From Nothopassalora personata (lineage: Eukaryota > Ascomycota > Dothideomycetes > Mycosphaerellales > Mycosphaerellaceae), in the NCBI GenBank assembly GCA_033816765.1, contig CM066288.1:372001-436000 (forward strand): a stretch of 64,000 nt of DNA, read 5' to 3'. The notes beneath the pieces were generated by a model. That model was not told the origin of the DNA and searched no databases. It saw only the letters and a list, made by a program, of their open reading frames with translations. The position numbers and the translations under genes were made by a program. Positions 45,980 to 55,989 of this stretch are shown one piece after another (position 1 is the first letter of the stretch; the number at the start of each line of letters is the position of its first letter).

Positions 45980-47929
45980 ATGAGCGCTACTCAAGCAGCT
46001 GGTAGGGGAACACCCGCCCCCAGCGAAGCAGGAAGCATCCGCCGTGCGCCACCACAACAGACTACCACCACGAAGGACGATGAGTCTGATGACGATGACG
46101 AGTCTACTCCAAGGAAGAACGACGTTAAGGCCGCCAAGCCAGACCTCTTCCATGGAGACAGAGCCAAGTTCGACGACTGGATCAATCAGATGGATATGTA
46201 TCTCATGTTCAACCCAGTCGATGCTAATAAGAGGACTATCTTCGCCATCACGTACCTTCGCGGAAGTGCGCAGAACTGGATCAAACCTTACCTTAAGGAA
46301 TACCTTGAAGGTATGGGACGATTAGACCCCACTGGAATGTTCAGGAGCTACACCCTTTTCAAAGAGAAGATGAAATCAATCTTTGGAACCTCGAACGAAG
46401 TCCAACAGGCCATACGAATCATTCAACACCTGAAACAGAAGACGTCTGCTTCAGAGTATGCCGCCAAATTCGAAGAGTACGGACAAATCACCAGATGGGA
46501 CCAGACGGCGTTGATGACTATGTTCCGACGTGGACTCAAAGACTCCGTCAAGGACGAGTTAATGAGACACGGGGGACGGATCACCAACCTCGAAGAGCTA
46601 ATGAAGGCGTCGATCAACATCGATGACCAGCTCTGGGAACGACACCAGGAGAAGAAATACGACTCCAAAGTAGGAGGAATAGCAGGATATGCTCCGGACC
46701 GCAGACCCTTAGGAGGATACGTTGCGAAGGGAGAATTCTCACGACAAAGCCAACCCTACTATGGACCACAGCCAATGGAACTGGACGTTACCCAACGAGG
46801 ACGGAAGATCGATAAGAGTAGGGGCCACGGAAAGCCCTTTAAAGGAAAAGGAAAACTCACATGCTATGCCTGTGGCAAGGAAGGCCACATGGCGCGGGAT
46901 TGCCGCGGTAAAAATATGGTGCGCCGCGAGCAGTTCAATATGATGCAACCCCGAACTAGTAAATCTGAGAGCAGCGTTGGATCTCGGGGAGATACCGACT
47001 ATACTCGGAGAGTGGGGGAGAGAGCTAGCAACAGAAGCACGATGCCTCTCCTGGACCCCTCAGAAGGACGAGGAGGATACCATGGGCAGCAAATGGTGGT
47101 CATTCCATTTGATGCGAAGAACCAACCACGACAGTTCAACATGATGACACGAAGAGTCGACTACGAGACCGAACCTGAGTCTCGAAATGGTCATGGAAGC
47201 CTTCATTGGCGATTCTGTTACCAAGACTCGTGTCAAATCCACTACGCCGCGAAGTCAGGCGCAGGGTATTGGCCTCAGCAACCACGAGGAACCCTGGGAG
47301 CGACGCATAGGCAAGACGCCACGCTCAGAGAAGTGGACATCGATGAATCCTACTTCAACGAAGATGGAAGCGATAAAGAAAATCAGGACCCAGGATGGAA
47401 CGGATCATGGTCACCAGAACCACAGGAAGAAAGTCAAGAAACCACCGGGCTAGATACCATCGAGGAAGAACAGGATCCGGAAGAATCAAGCGAAGAAGAT
47501 TCCTCCGAAGGAGAAGAGAGCGACACTGACGACGACAACGAACAACTTACCTTCACGGTAGATGCACCCAAGAGACTATACGACATGATCATCTACCTAC
47601 AAAGAAGGCACGAGGAATTCCTACCTAAGATAGGTGGACGAAGGAGGCTACATTCCATTGAGTTTGACAAGACACTCGACACCCTACGAGGCATGGCCTG
47701 GGGATACCCACTCATGGAAACAACCGAAAACCTAGCAACCGCCATTACAGAACGACCACCTATAGGAAGCCGAATAACAGGTACCGGGTACCAAACACCG
47801 TCAGGAACATTCGTATCGAATGAATTACGCAACATAGTGCAACACGCACGCGCACTCTACTCAGAAACGCAGAAGATCCAGGAACGCAACAGACTACAGG
47901 TGTGGACACAGGCGGGCTACAGGTTCTAG
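45980..47929 (+). CDS. gag: Gag of element I
   Basis: 649 residues from the first ATG after the LTR (MSATQAAGRG). It forms the particle that packages element RNA. In order: Ser/Thr/Asp-rich N-terminus, retrotrans-gag capsid domain (FHGDRAKFDDWINQMDMYL ... YLRGSAQNWIKPYL ... AAKFEEYGQITRWD), basic Gly-rich linker, CCHC zinc knuckle CYACGKEGHMARDC at about residues 295-308, then an unusually long C-terminal region of about 340 residues. That region contains a strongly acidic stretch (EEEQDPEESSEEDSSEGEE). The stop at 47927-47929 lies 67 bases before the pol ATG, and pol is in another frame. The two frames do not overlap, so simple frameshifting is not obvious. Confidence 0.93.
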   Translation: MSATQAAGRGTPAPSEAGSIRRAPPQQTTTTKDDESDDDDESTPRKNDVKAAKPDLFHGDRAKFDDWINQMDMYLMFNPVDANKRTIFAITYLRGSAQNWIKPYLKEYLEGMGRLDPTGMFRSYTLFKEKMKSIFGTSNEVQQAIRIIQHLKQKTSASEYAAKFEEYGQITRWDQTALMTMFRRGLKDSVKDELMRHGGRITNLEELMKASINIDDQLWERHQEKKYDSKVGGIAGYAPDRRPLGGYVAKGEFSRQSQPYYGPQPMELDVTQRGRKIDKSRGHGKPFKGKGKLTCYACGKEGHMARDCRGKNMVRREQFNMMQPRTSKSESSVGSRGDTDYTRRVGERASNRSTMPLLDPSEGRGGYHGQQMVVIPFDAKNQPRQFNMMTRRVDYETEPESRNGHGSLHWRFCYQDSCQIHYAAKSGAGYWPQQPRGTLGATHRQDATLREVDIDESYFNEDGSDKENQDPGWNGSWSPEPQEESQETTGLDTIEEEQDPEESSEEDSSEGEESDTDDDNEQLTFTVDAPKRLYDMIIYLQRRHEEFLPKIGGRRRLHSIEFDKTLDTLRGMAWGYPLMETTENLATAITERPPIGSRITGTGYQTPSGTFVSNELRNIVQHARALYSETQKIQERNRLQVWTQAGYRF

Positions 47930-47996
47930 CCGAAGCCTCTAGGCACGAAGCACAGCGAACCACATACCATTCGGGAAAAGGATCAGCTCCCCAGGA

Positions 47997-50900
47997 ATGA
48001 GCGACCGGAGGGAGTTATGCAATACTCAGGCTCACGCATCGACATCAAACACAGTTTTCCAGACACAAGCGATCGTCAACGGACACAAGACCAGTGTCAT
48101 GATCGACTCAGGAGCAGCGGGGAATTTTATCTCCGAGTCTTTCACAAGAAGAAACGGGTTAGCTACCCTAAAGAAGAAATGGGGTTACGAGTTGATCGCG
48201 GTAAACGGATCATCGTTACCTAGCGTGGAATGGGAGACGATACCATTGCCACTGGCTATCCAACAGCACCACGAGAATATTACCTTGGATGTCACTGATA
48301 TGGCCAGTCATGACATAGTATTAGGTATGCCTTGGTTGAGAAAGCACAATCCAGTAATCGACTGGAGAAGAGGAGTACTCACATTTAGGGAATGCGATTG
48401 CGTTGTCGACATTCAGCCTGCGCAGTGGCAGCGTTCACTGGCAGATGAGGCAAGGAAACAGCTAAACGAGATACAGCTTGCGCCGACTAGAAGGACAGAA
48501 GAACCACCTTCGACCGGGACAGACACTGGCGTGGGGCCGCCGGGTCACGAAGTCACTGGAAGTGATGGAAGTAACGCACCATCGAAGAATACTAACATCT
48601 CAGAGTTGAGTATTCCCAAGGAGTATCGCAAGTGGTCGCGACTCTTTGAAGAGGAGAGAGGCAAAACCGCCTTACCTAAGCACCGCCCATGGGATCATAA
48701 GATCAACATTCAGCCAGGGAAAGAGCCTCCATGGGGACCCCTATATCAAATGTCTGAGAAAGAGCTACAGACCCTACGAGAATGGCTGAAGGAGAAGCTA
48801 GCCAAAGGATGGATAAGAAGATCCACCTCAAGTGCAGGAACTCCATGCATGTTCGTTCCAAAAGCAAACGGGAAGTTACGACTCGTACAAGACTACAGGA
48901 AGTTAAACGAGATCACGATCAAGAACCGATACCCGCTACCCAACATCGAAGAAGCACAAGACAGATTAACCGGATCAGACTGGTACACGAAGATTGACCT
49001 ACGAGATGCCTTCTACGCTATACGAATGGCGGAAGGAGAAGAATGGAAGACCGCTTTCAGGACAAGATACGGACTTTACGAATTCTTGGTTATGCCAATG
49101 GGATTGACCAACGCACCCGCATCCTGCCAGAACCTTGTTAACGAAACACTTAGAGACCTACTCGACGTATGCGTTATCGCCTACATGGACGACATACTAG
49201 TCTACACAAAAGGATCCCTACAGGAACACATAAAACAAGTCCAGGACGTCTTCGAACGACTCACGCAATCAGGATTTAAGACGGCACCCGAGAAATGCGA
49301 ATTCCATAAGAAAGAAGTCAAATTCTTAGGCTTCATCATCAGCACTACAGGGATAACGATCGACCCTGCGAAGACACAGTCAATTAGAGAGTGGCCAGAA
49401 CCAAAAACAGTCAAGGACGTACAATCATTCCTTGGACTAGCGAACTACAACCGGAAATTCATCAAGGATTACGCAAAAATAGCAGCACCAATGACGATGC
49501 TTACAAGAAAGGACGTCACTTGGAAATGGGGAAAGGAACAGATTGAAGCATTTAAGAAACTCAAGGAACAATGCGCTTCAGCCCCTACGCTTCGACTATT
49601 CGATGGTAGCAAGGAAGTCCACATCGAGACCGATGCGTCTGATATGGCAATAGGCGCATGTCTAACACAGACACACGATGGGCAGAGACACCCAGTAGCC
49701 TATTACTCCCGGAAAATGACCACAGCGGAACAGAACTACGACATCCATGATAAAGAGCTTCTAGCCATTGTTGCTGCTATGCAACATTGGAGAGTATATG
49801 TCGAGGGCCCACCGAAGTTAACGATTCTTTCTGACCACAAGAATCTTACGTACTTTACGACGACGAAAGAACTTACTCGAAGGCAAGCCCGCTGGTCGGA
49901 GCTGCTGGGACAGTATAAGTTCGAAATTAAATATACTCCAGGACGAGAGAATGGCCGCGCCGACGCGCTGAGCCGAAGAAGCGACTACATGGAAGGAAAA
50001 GAACCAGTGCAACATAAGATATTAAAGACAAACCCCGACGGAAGTCTTAGTGCCAACACAAGAGAATTCAATAACATCGTACGGATACTAGGCGACAGGG
50101 ACGAACAATTCCCTATATCGCAAGGAAAATACCAAGTACCTAAGGATCGAGAAGAAGAATGCATACGACAACATCACGACGGACTAAATTACGGACACCC
50201 CGGAACTTCAAAAACAATGGACCTAATACAACGCAGTTTCTCATTCCCACAGATGAGACTTAAGGTGTCACGCTATATTAAACAATGCGTACACTGCCAA
50301 CGAAACAAGACTGCGAGACATGCAAAATACGGTCACCTACAGTTCAGGACACCACCGACAAAACCATGGGACGAAGTCACAATGGACTTTATTACGAAAC
50401 TCCCACCGTCAAAGGATCAAGTTACGAAACAACCATACGACATGATACTAGTCATGGTTGATAGACTTACGAAATACGCACACTTCATTCCTGCATCGGA
50501 AACGTACAATGCAGAGCAGCTCGGATACCTTGTACTGGACAGACTTATCCGATACCACGGATTCCCCCAAGCATTTATAACGGACAGAGACAAGCTATTC
50601 ACATCAAACTACTGGAAGACGCTTATGGGAACGATCGGAATTAAACACAAGCTGTCAACAGCATATCATCCGGAGACAGACGGACAAACCGAAAGGATGA
50701 ATCAAACGCTGGAACAATACCTACGACACTACATCAACTATGCACAAGACAACTGGGTTTCATTACTGCCAATGGCGCAGATTGCACTGAACAACCACAA
50801 ATCGGAGACAACTTCAACGACGCCATTTTATGCGAACTTTGGTAAAGATCCTAACCTATTTGGAACACCTGGATCCCATCCACAAGCCGAGAGAGCAATC

Positions 50901-51464
50901 GTGACGACGGATACTCTTAAGGAAGTGCACAAAGAAACACGCAAGGCGATCGAAGATGCACAACGAAAACTGTCTCAACAACGGCAGGACACGAGAAAAA
51001 TGGCACCTCTGCTAAAAGAGGGGGATAAGGTCTATCTCCTCACAAAAAACTTGAGAACAAGAAGACAGACCAAGAAACTGGATCACGTCAAGGTCGGACC
51101 ATTTTTAATCGACAAAGTCGTAGGACCAGTTAACTATCGACTACGACTACCACCTGACGCAAAAATCCACCCAGTCTTCCATATCTCCAAGTTGGAACCC
51201 GCAGACGCCGAAACACCCTGCCAGGAGAGCTTCCATTTCGAACCGGAAGCAGAAAACGAATTCGAAGTCGAAAGAATCCTAGATAAGAAAGGTCAGCGAT
51301 ACCTTGTCAAATGGAAAGGATACGACGAATCAGAAAATACCTGGGAACCAAAACAAAACCTACGAAACTGTCAGCAAAAGATCCAGGAATACTACAAGAC
51401 CAAAAAAACGGCCAGCCTACTAGTCACCGATTGGCGACCAGTCGGCTGGAAGCAGCCAGAGTAG
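47997..51464 (+). CDS. pol: Pol of element I (protease, RT, RNase H, integrase, chromodomain)
   Basis: 1155 residues, uninterrupted. Protease DSGA at residues 37-40. RT with [21 protein letters not shown] and YMDD at 396-399. RNase H with [23 protein letters not shown] and LSDHKNLTYF. Integrase with an HxxxH...CVHC zinc finger, VTMDFITKLP (about 795), ITDRDKLFTS (about 860) and AYHPETDGQTERMN. Chromodomain EVERILDKKGQRYLVKWKGYDESENTWEP at about 1087-1116, described here by its ends: EVERILDKK to WEPKQNL. All catalytic residues I can check are present, so the enzyme is probably functional. The stop codon lies inside the antisense tRNA-like sequence. The preceding gag stop and the frame change suggest reinitiation or another bypass. 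Confidence 0.95.
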   Translation: MSDRRELCNTQAHASTSNTVFQTQAIVNGHKTSVMIDSGAAGNFISESFTRRNGLATLKKKWGYELIAVNGSSLPSVEWETIPLPLAIQQHHENITLDVTDMASHDIVLGMPWLRKHNPVIDWRRGVLTFRECDCVVDIQPAQWQRSLADEARKQLNEIQLAPTRRTEEPPSTGTDTGVGPPGHEVTGSDGSNAPSKNTNISELSIPKEYRKWSRLFEEERGKTALPKHRPWDHKINIQPGKEPPWGPLYQMSEKELQTLREWLKEKLAKGWIRRSTSSAGTPCMFVPKANGKLRLVQDYRKLNEITIKNRYPLPNIEEAQDRLTGSDWYTKIDLRDAFYAIRMAEGEEWKTAFRTRYGLYEFLVMPMGLTNAPASCQNLVNETLRDLLDVCVIAYMDDILVYTKGSLQEHIKQVQDVFERLTQSGFKTAPEKCEFHKKEVKFLGFIISTTGITIDPAKTQSIREWPEPKTVKDVQSFLGLANYNRKFIKDYAKIAAPMTMLTRKDVTWKWGKEQIEAFKKLKEQCASAPTLRLFDGSKEVHIETDASDMAIGACLTQTHDGQRHPVAYYSRKMTTAEQNYDIHDKELLAIVAAMQHWRVYVEGPPKLTILSDHKNLTYFTTTKELTRRQARWSELLGQYKFEIKYTPGRENGRADALSRRSDYMEGKEPVQHKILKTNPDGSLSANTREFNNIVRILGDRDEQFPISQGKYQVPKDREEECIRQHHDGLNYGHPGTSKTMDLIQRSFSFPQMRLKVSRYIKQCVHCQRNKTARHAKYGHLQFRTPPTKPWDEVTMDFITKLPPSKDQVTKQPYDMILVMVDRLTKYAHFIPASETYNAEQLGYLVLDRLIRYHGFPQAFITDRDKLFTSNYWKTLMGTIGIKHKLSTAYHPETDGQTERMNQTLEQYLRHYINYAQDNWVSLLPMAQIALNNHKSETTSTTPFYANFGKDPNLFGTPGSHPQAERAIVTTDTLKEVHKETRKAIEDAQRKLSQQRQDTRKMAPLLKEGDKVYLLTKNLRTRRQTKKLDHVKVGPFLIDKVVGPVNYRLRLPPDAKIHPVFHISKLEPADAETPCQESFHFEPEAENEFEVERILDKKGQRYLVKWKGYDESENTWEPKQNLRNCQQKIQEYYKTKKTASLLVTDWRPVGWKQPE
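51402..51408 (-). terminator. T7 run, possible Pol III terminator for the tRNA-like sequence
   Basis: Plus-strand AAAAAAA inside pol is TTTTTTT on the minus strand, 45 bases downstream of the tRNA-like 3' end. It would stop RNA polymerase III if the tRNA-like unit is transcribed. Confidence 0.35.
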
Positions 51465-51526
51465 GAATCGAACCTACGACCTCAAGAGTGTAGACAGCTT
51501 GCGCTCTACCACTGAGCTACATGACC
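51454..51526 (-). tRNA. tRNA-like sequence at the end of pol in element I, anticodon undetermined
   Basis: 73 bases on the minus strand. Acceptor strands GGTCATG and TCTGGCT pair with one mismatch and several G-U. TA, then D arm GCTC-AGTGGTA-GAGC, then G. An anticodon arm with CAAG/CTTG stem has an enlarged loop (19 bases against the usual 17). AGGTC variable loop and perfect T arm GTAGG-TTCGATT-CCTAC. Box A (TAGCTCAGTGG) and box B (GGTTCGATTCC) match the Pol III consensus. The enlarged loop means no standard anticodon can be named. It overlaps the last codons and stop of pol on the other strand. A full-length relative in element J (14927-14999) shows it is a kept part of this family. Confidence 0.55.
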
Positions 51527-51586
51527 AGGTTTAATAAGGGAAACGGAGAACTTACACGAACATATCTCCTATGAGAAATCAAACAC

Positions 51587-52111
51587 CTATCCACCAGAAG
51601 GACCAGCGCTCGAAGAAGCTGCTGCGGCGTCCTCAAGGGTCGGATATGACCAGAGGGCATCATCCGGAATCATCGAAAGGTCCTCCCAGGAAGGAATCGA
51701 CATCTGGAAAACCCCCTCTAGCTCTTCGGGGCTACCTTCAGGAACGAGAAGACAGGACGAAGGCGCGGAAAAGGCATCGACACCCACGCTCGGCAAACTG
51801 CGAAGATCCTCGAAATCCTTCGCTATCGCCTTTTCCTCCCTGTCCTCAGCAACGCGCAGTTGTTTCCTAAGACGATGCACCTTTGACATCGCCTCTGTCA
51901 CCTTCTCTTCAGCCTCATCAAGCTCTCGCTTCAGCTTTCGACGCTGGTTGCGAAGCCGCTCCCACTCAGTCCACGTGACAGTCACGTCACATTTGACACC
52001 CTTGCGAACGCACTCCGAACAACACCCAAAGCGCACATCCACCACACAACGAGGACTCTTCTTTCCTTCAGGCACTCTGGCCTTTCGACAACCAGAACAT
52101 GGGGATGGCAT
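51587..52111 (-). CDS. Antisense cysteine-cluster/coiled-coil protein of element I
   Basis: 174 residues, ATG at 52111-52109, preceded in frame by a TAA. The N-terminus has Cys5, Cys8, Cys22, Cys31, Cys34 and Cys41 (plus Cys30), with CSGCRKARV and CSECVRKGVKCD. The spacing C-x2-C-x13-C-x8-C-x2-C-x6-C resembles a Zn2Cys6-type fungal DNA-binding cluster, though the spacers are longer than usual. A charged heptad region follows (about 52-105: ERLRNQRRKLKRELDEAEEK and onward). The tail is acidic and aromatic (WEDLSMIPDDALW), as in transcription activation domains. It lies between pol and the 3' LTR, opposite to pol. Homologues in the same place occur in C and J. A DNA- or RNA-binding regulator of the element is inferred, not shown. 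Confidence 0.75.
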   Translation of the reverse strand: MPSPCSGCRKARVPEGKKSPRCVVDVRFGCCSECVRKGVKCDVTVTWTEWERLRNQRRKLKRELDEAEEKVTEAMSKVHRLRKQLRVAEDREEKAIAKDFEDLRSLPSVGVDAFSAPSSCLLVPEGSPEELEGVFQMSIPSWEDLSMIPDDALWSYPTLEDAAAASSSAGPSGG

Positions 52112-52240
52112 CTCGCGGCCCTCGGCTTCGATGCCTAGTGCTTAACGTTCGCGGCGCTCCTGACGTGTTAGCCGCTCGCCGCTCATGGTAAAAGATGGGA
52201 ACTCACAGGAGAAGAAAGAAAACTCGAGGACGAGTTTCAG

Positions 52241-52255
52241 CAGGAAGGGGGATGG
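52241..52255 (+). promoter_or_regulatory. Polypurine tract of element I
   Basis: AGGAAGGGGGATGG directly before the 3' LTR is the expected primer site for plus-strand DNA synthesis. Its complement is seen beside the LTR of element C. Confidence 0.8.
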
Positions 52256-52690
52256 TGTTACGGTTCGGATGAAGGACGGTGCAGGACGTGGCATGGGGAG
52301 GAAGAATCAGAAGACACGAGCCAATCGCTAGGAAGAGAAAGGGACCCCACGTCCGGGTCACGTGCACGAGCGCGCGCTTAGTGCATGGTCGAACACGACC
52401 GCAGAAGTAGCGTATGGACGTACACGACCACACGACCAGACGACCGGTCGAGTGGACAGACGGACATCTAACACCGGATGGCATACGAACCTCCTTTGTA
52501 TTTAGGAACGCTAGAAACCCTTATGGTTCTGATGCGTTCAACTCATGTTACTATCTCACTGATTGGAATACAACTCTTATTCCTATCATTCATCTTCGCT
52601 CAGCTTGCTTCAGCCTCTCCAAAGAATAATACCGCCACGTGACTTGACTTATCTCTCTTTTGAGACTAGCCCTGGAACGAGACAATAACA
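52256..52690 (+). repeat. 3' LTR of element I
   Basis: 435 bases, identical to 45528-45962 except at two positions. Followed by GATAG, the right target-site duplication (52691-52695). Confidence 0.95.
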
Positions 52691-55394
52691 GATAGCTATA
52701 TAGGACCTAAGCTAGCGTTATTCTAGTAGTACGACAGGTCGTGGTCCTATTAGCCTATAACATAGCGGGTACCTATTGCTCCTATCCGCGGTATGTGTTC
52801 CTTATAAGCTTTACTAACGCTATAAGAATCGGGCGGTGTCTAGCCTCGACCGGAGCATTAGACTACGGATAGTACGGTAATATTCGGATCCTTCGAACAC
52901 TAAGCCCTACGAGTAACCGCTTAACCTTAGCCGTATGAACCGTAGCGTTATTAAGTATAATTTTAGCATAGTAGCCGTGCCTATAGAAGACATCTTCGTA
53001 TAGAAACTTAGTAACCGTCTTAGAGCTAGGAGGTGCCCTCGTTACTCTAGCCTCGATCTAGTTACTAAGTGCTTCGCGCGTAACTAGGAGGTATCTATTT
53101 TTATACACCTAGACGGGGTCCGAGTACTACTTCTCACTAATGACCTAAGGGCTCGATAAGTGAAGCTCACTAGCGCGCTAGTTGCCTTCGCGAAACCTAT
53201 AAGGAGCATAACTTCGAACCTACGTAGAGACATCGGCGAAGCACCCGTCCTAGTAATACCGATCGGAGATAAGGTTATACACGACCTTAACGCTACGATA
53301 ACCGTGTCTTTCATAGCATTCTATAACGATCTCCTTCTAAGCCTTATTATCGTTAATTATAAGTTGTAACGGTGCTCCTTAGCGCTTCTAGAAGAATAGC
53401 AATTAGTCTCGGATAAAGAAATTAACGCTCTTCTTTACTAGTCGCCGGTACTCTACACGGGTAACATTATCGGGCCGGGTCCTAGTTTCTATAACCTAAG
53501 CAAGTTACTAAGAGCTTTTAGAATATTAGTCCCCGAGATATCGTGTTTTCCGGATTTTAACTAGATAGGTGTCGACCGGCTCCGGGTACCCGAATAGCTT
53601 ATTATTAATCATCCGGTCGACTTCGTCTTCGTTAGCTTCCCTAGGTTCCTAAGGTATAGAGGGCCTACGAGATAGGGCATCTAGGCTAGTGTGTCTAGTC
53701 CCCGTAACGTGCTTCACCTCGAACGTGAACAACCTAATCTATACGACCTACCGGGCTATTGCCGAGTTCGGCAGGTCCGAAGCCGGCCGGTTAAGCTACT
53801 ATACAAGTGTCTTAGCATTAACCTTAAGGACAAAATTAACGCTAGTAATATATCTCTAGATCTTCTTAAGCCCCTTAAGGACCCTAAGGCATTCCCGCTT
53901 ACTAGCATCATATCTAGATTCTAACGCGTTCTAGATTCCGCTCTTATACCGCACCGGGTAACGCCGTCGGGTACTGTCCATTAATTCTTAAGAAACGATA
54001 CATCCCTATCTAGTGCCGCTAGCATTAACTGAGATAAAGATGGACCTAGTACTAGGTAAGTAGTAGAGGGTAACTAAGGCTAGAGCCTACATAAGGTATC
54101 TAGTAACCTCTTCTTTTAAGAACTGCTCATTTTCTATCTAGGTGAACTCGGCGTCCTTCTTTAGTAGCTTATATATTAGTCGAGCGATAATGACAAACTA
54201 GGGGATCTATATCCGGAAGTACACATATAGCCCTACATAGGTGCGGACCTCCTTAATATAGGTAGGCGTAGGCTAGTCTAGGATCTTAGCTACAACCTTT
54301 AGGTTAGGATAGCGACTATCTGGGCTAGTAACGTACCTAACAATCTTAAGCTTTTTATATAACCATTAGGATTTGCCTCTAGTAACCACCGCACTAGCTC
54401 TCTCTAGGTTAGTAAGAACTAGATCTAGGGAGACGATGTGCTTAACGACCTATCTCCTTAGCCTAGGCTCTACTTCGGCATTCCTATAGTCCTTAGTTAG
54501 TCCCTTAATACCGATGTTATCGAGAAACGGCTTTACTCGATGCGAGATATAATTAAGTAGAATCTTTGTTACCGCACGCACGAACTAAGTAACCGAATTA
54601 GTAGCCCCTTAAGGTAGAGTCGTGTTACGTACTAGGCTAAGAGGGGTCATAAAGGCTATTAAGTCCCGGTAGGACTCATCTAAAGTGATCTAATTATAAC
54701 CTAAAAACAGGTCTATAAGTGAAGCGACTCGGTAACCGGTAAAATCCTCTAAGAAGCTATCCGTGTCCGGTGGAATGTTAGTATCGCGCATAGTAACCTT
54801 ATTTAGGAGCATAGCTAAGTTAATTAACCGATATAGCACATCGCTTCTAGAGGCATTAACCTTCTTTACGACTAGGAACTAGCTATTGGAATATGCCCCT
54901 TATAAGTATTCTAGGATGTTATTCTTAATCCGGGCTCTAATTATGCGCTTAACGATTGCCCTAAGACTTAGGTACAACCGGATAGGGCGTGCCTACTATA
55001 GCCTATAAGGGACCGTATTGATCTTCTAAGGTGGCACGACGTCGTGCCTAATTTGCCTTATGTAACTAAAATCTTAAGCGAGGACTGCCTCCCGGTTGTA
55101 GAGCATCTTATCGAATAAGGCCCTTTCTATTAGTAATAGCTTAATACTAACCTTAATTAAGGTAAGTCGTTCTAGAGTGATTCGGCTACCTCGCTTAATA
55201 CTTAAGAATTTCTTAGTTAAGTACTTCCTATCGAACGGTCCTTATCCTTTAGGCATCTTAGATTCTAGGTACAGTGCCCTACGCTTCCATTCTATATCTC
55301 CCTTAACTCGTGATTCTAGGCGTTCGTAAATGCTCGCGTCTACTAGCTTCTTCTTATCCGCCTTACGCTTGTACATCGTAAAGACCTGCGGCAT
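52691..55394 (-). pseudogene. ORF2 of element G, N-terminal part (RT, RNase H, start of integrase)
   Basis: The minus-strand ATG at 55394-55392 starts MPQVFTMYKRKADKKK. RT features follow: FLVVKKVNASRSDV, YRVASLIDLFLGYN and FLDNIGIKGL, a box with D-to-N. The later region reads as RNase H and integrase zinc-finger sequence broken by stops. Continues at 45522 after removal of element I. Confidence 0.75.
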
Positions 55395-55627
55395 CCTAAT
55401 ATTAGCTATATGTTAGCCTACTTGTTACTTTCGTGCCTAAGCATTTAATGTAGATTACCTTAGGATCTTAGAAGGCTAATCCCCTTAAATTGAATAAACG
55501 TTAGTAATAGAATCTCCCTTAAACGCGCCTATTCCAATTTCTACAACTCGTTCCTTTACTCTAGTAGTCCTAAGCAATCCTAATAAGTAAGCTAAATAGT
55601 TACTAGGCGTTAGAGCCTTGCCGGGTT

Positions 55628-55669
55628 CCTATAGATGCGTCGTGTCGTCCTATAGATGCGTCGTGTCGT
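55628..55669. repeat. 2 x 21-bp tandem repeat between ORF1 and ORF2 of element G
   Basis: The unit CCTATAGATGCGTCGTGTCGT is present twice in direct succession, close to the palindrome at 55698. Confidence 0.8.
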
Positions 55670-55697
55670 AGTCGTATCCGTTTTCCTTACTATAGCT

Positions 55698-55723
55698 ATT
55701 TACCGGTCCCGGGACCGGCAAAT
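55698..55723. promoter_or_regulatory. 26-base palindrome between ORF1 and ORF2 of element G
   Basis: Same motif as at 44691 (core CCGGTCCCGGGACCGG) with a single mismatch in the outer arm. It lies between the protease region (ORF1) and the ATG of ORF2 (55394). Confidence 0.75.
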
Positions 55724-55989
55724 CAAAGTCCGAGGTTTCTCCGAGATAGTACGAGAACCTTACTGATTTTGTTAAATCCGGCTTTAGCAAATCGGTAGGT
55801 TAAGCGCCGTAACTTAACCTACCCTTCTATTTCCCGACGCTTTTAACAGTTCTTAAAGGGTCTTATACCTGTTCGAGCTAACTAGGGCAGTAAATATAAC
55901 ACTTTCACCTTTACGGCTAGCAATAGTCCCCTCCTATAAACTATTATCGTAGTTACGGGCAGTAAGTCGCACCTTACGGGCCTACGGAC

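Larger units (their letters stand above)
45528..52690 (+). mobile_element. Element I: complete, apparently recent Ty3/Gypsy chromovirus
   Basis: 7163 bases with 435-bp LTRs, a GATAG target-site duplication, a leader, intact gag and pol, an antisense ORF, a tRNA-like sequence and a polypurine tract. The two LTRs differ at only two positions (45569 and 45592, A against G in the 3' copy), so insertion was recent. CpA/TpG are normal: bases 46201-46260 hold five CpA, two TpG and four TpA. It is inserted into ORF2 of the RIP-ruined element G. Confidence 0.95.

Noticed and set aside
51587..52111. Host Zn2Cys6 transcription factor gene
   Set aside because: The ORF lies inside element I, between pol and the 3' LTR, and has homologues in the same place in C and J. 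It therefore belongs to the element.
53084..53924. Open frames of 69-77 codons on both strands
   Set aside because: They overlap the RT/RNase H region of G and arise by chance in RIP-mutated sequence.
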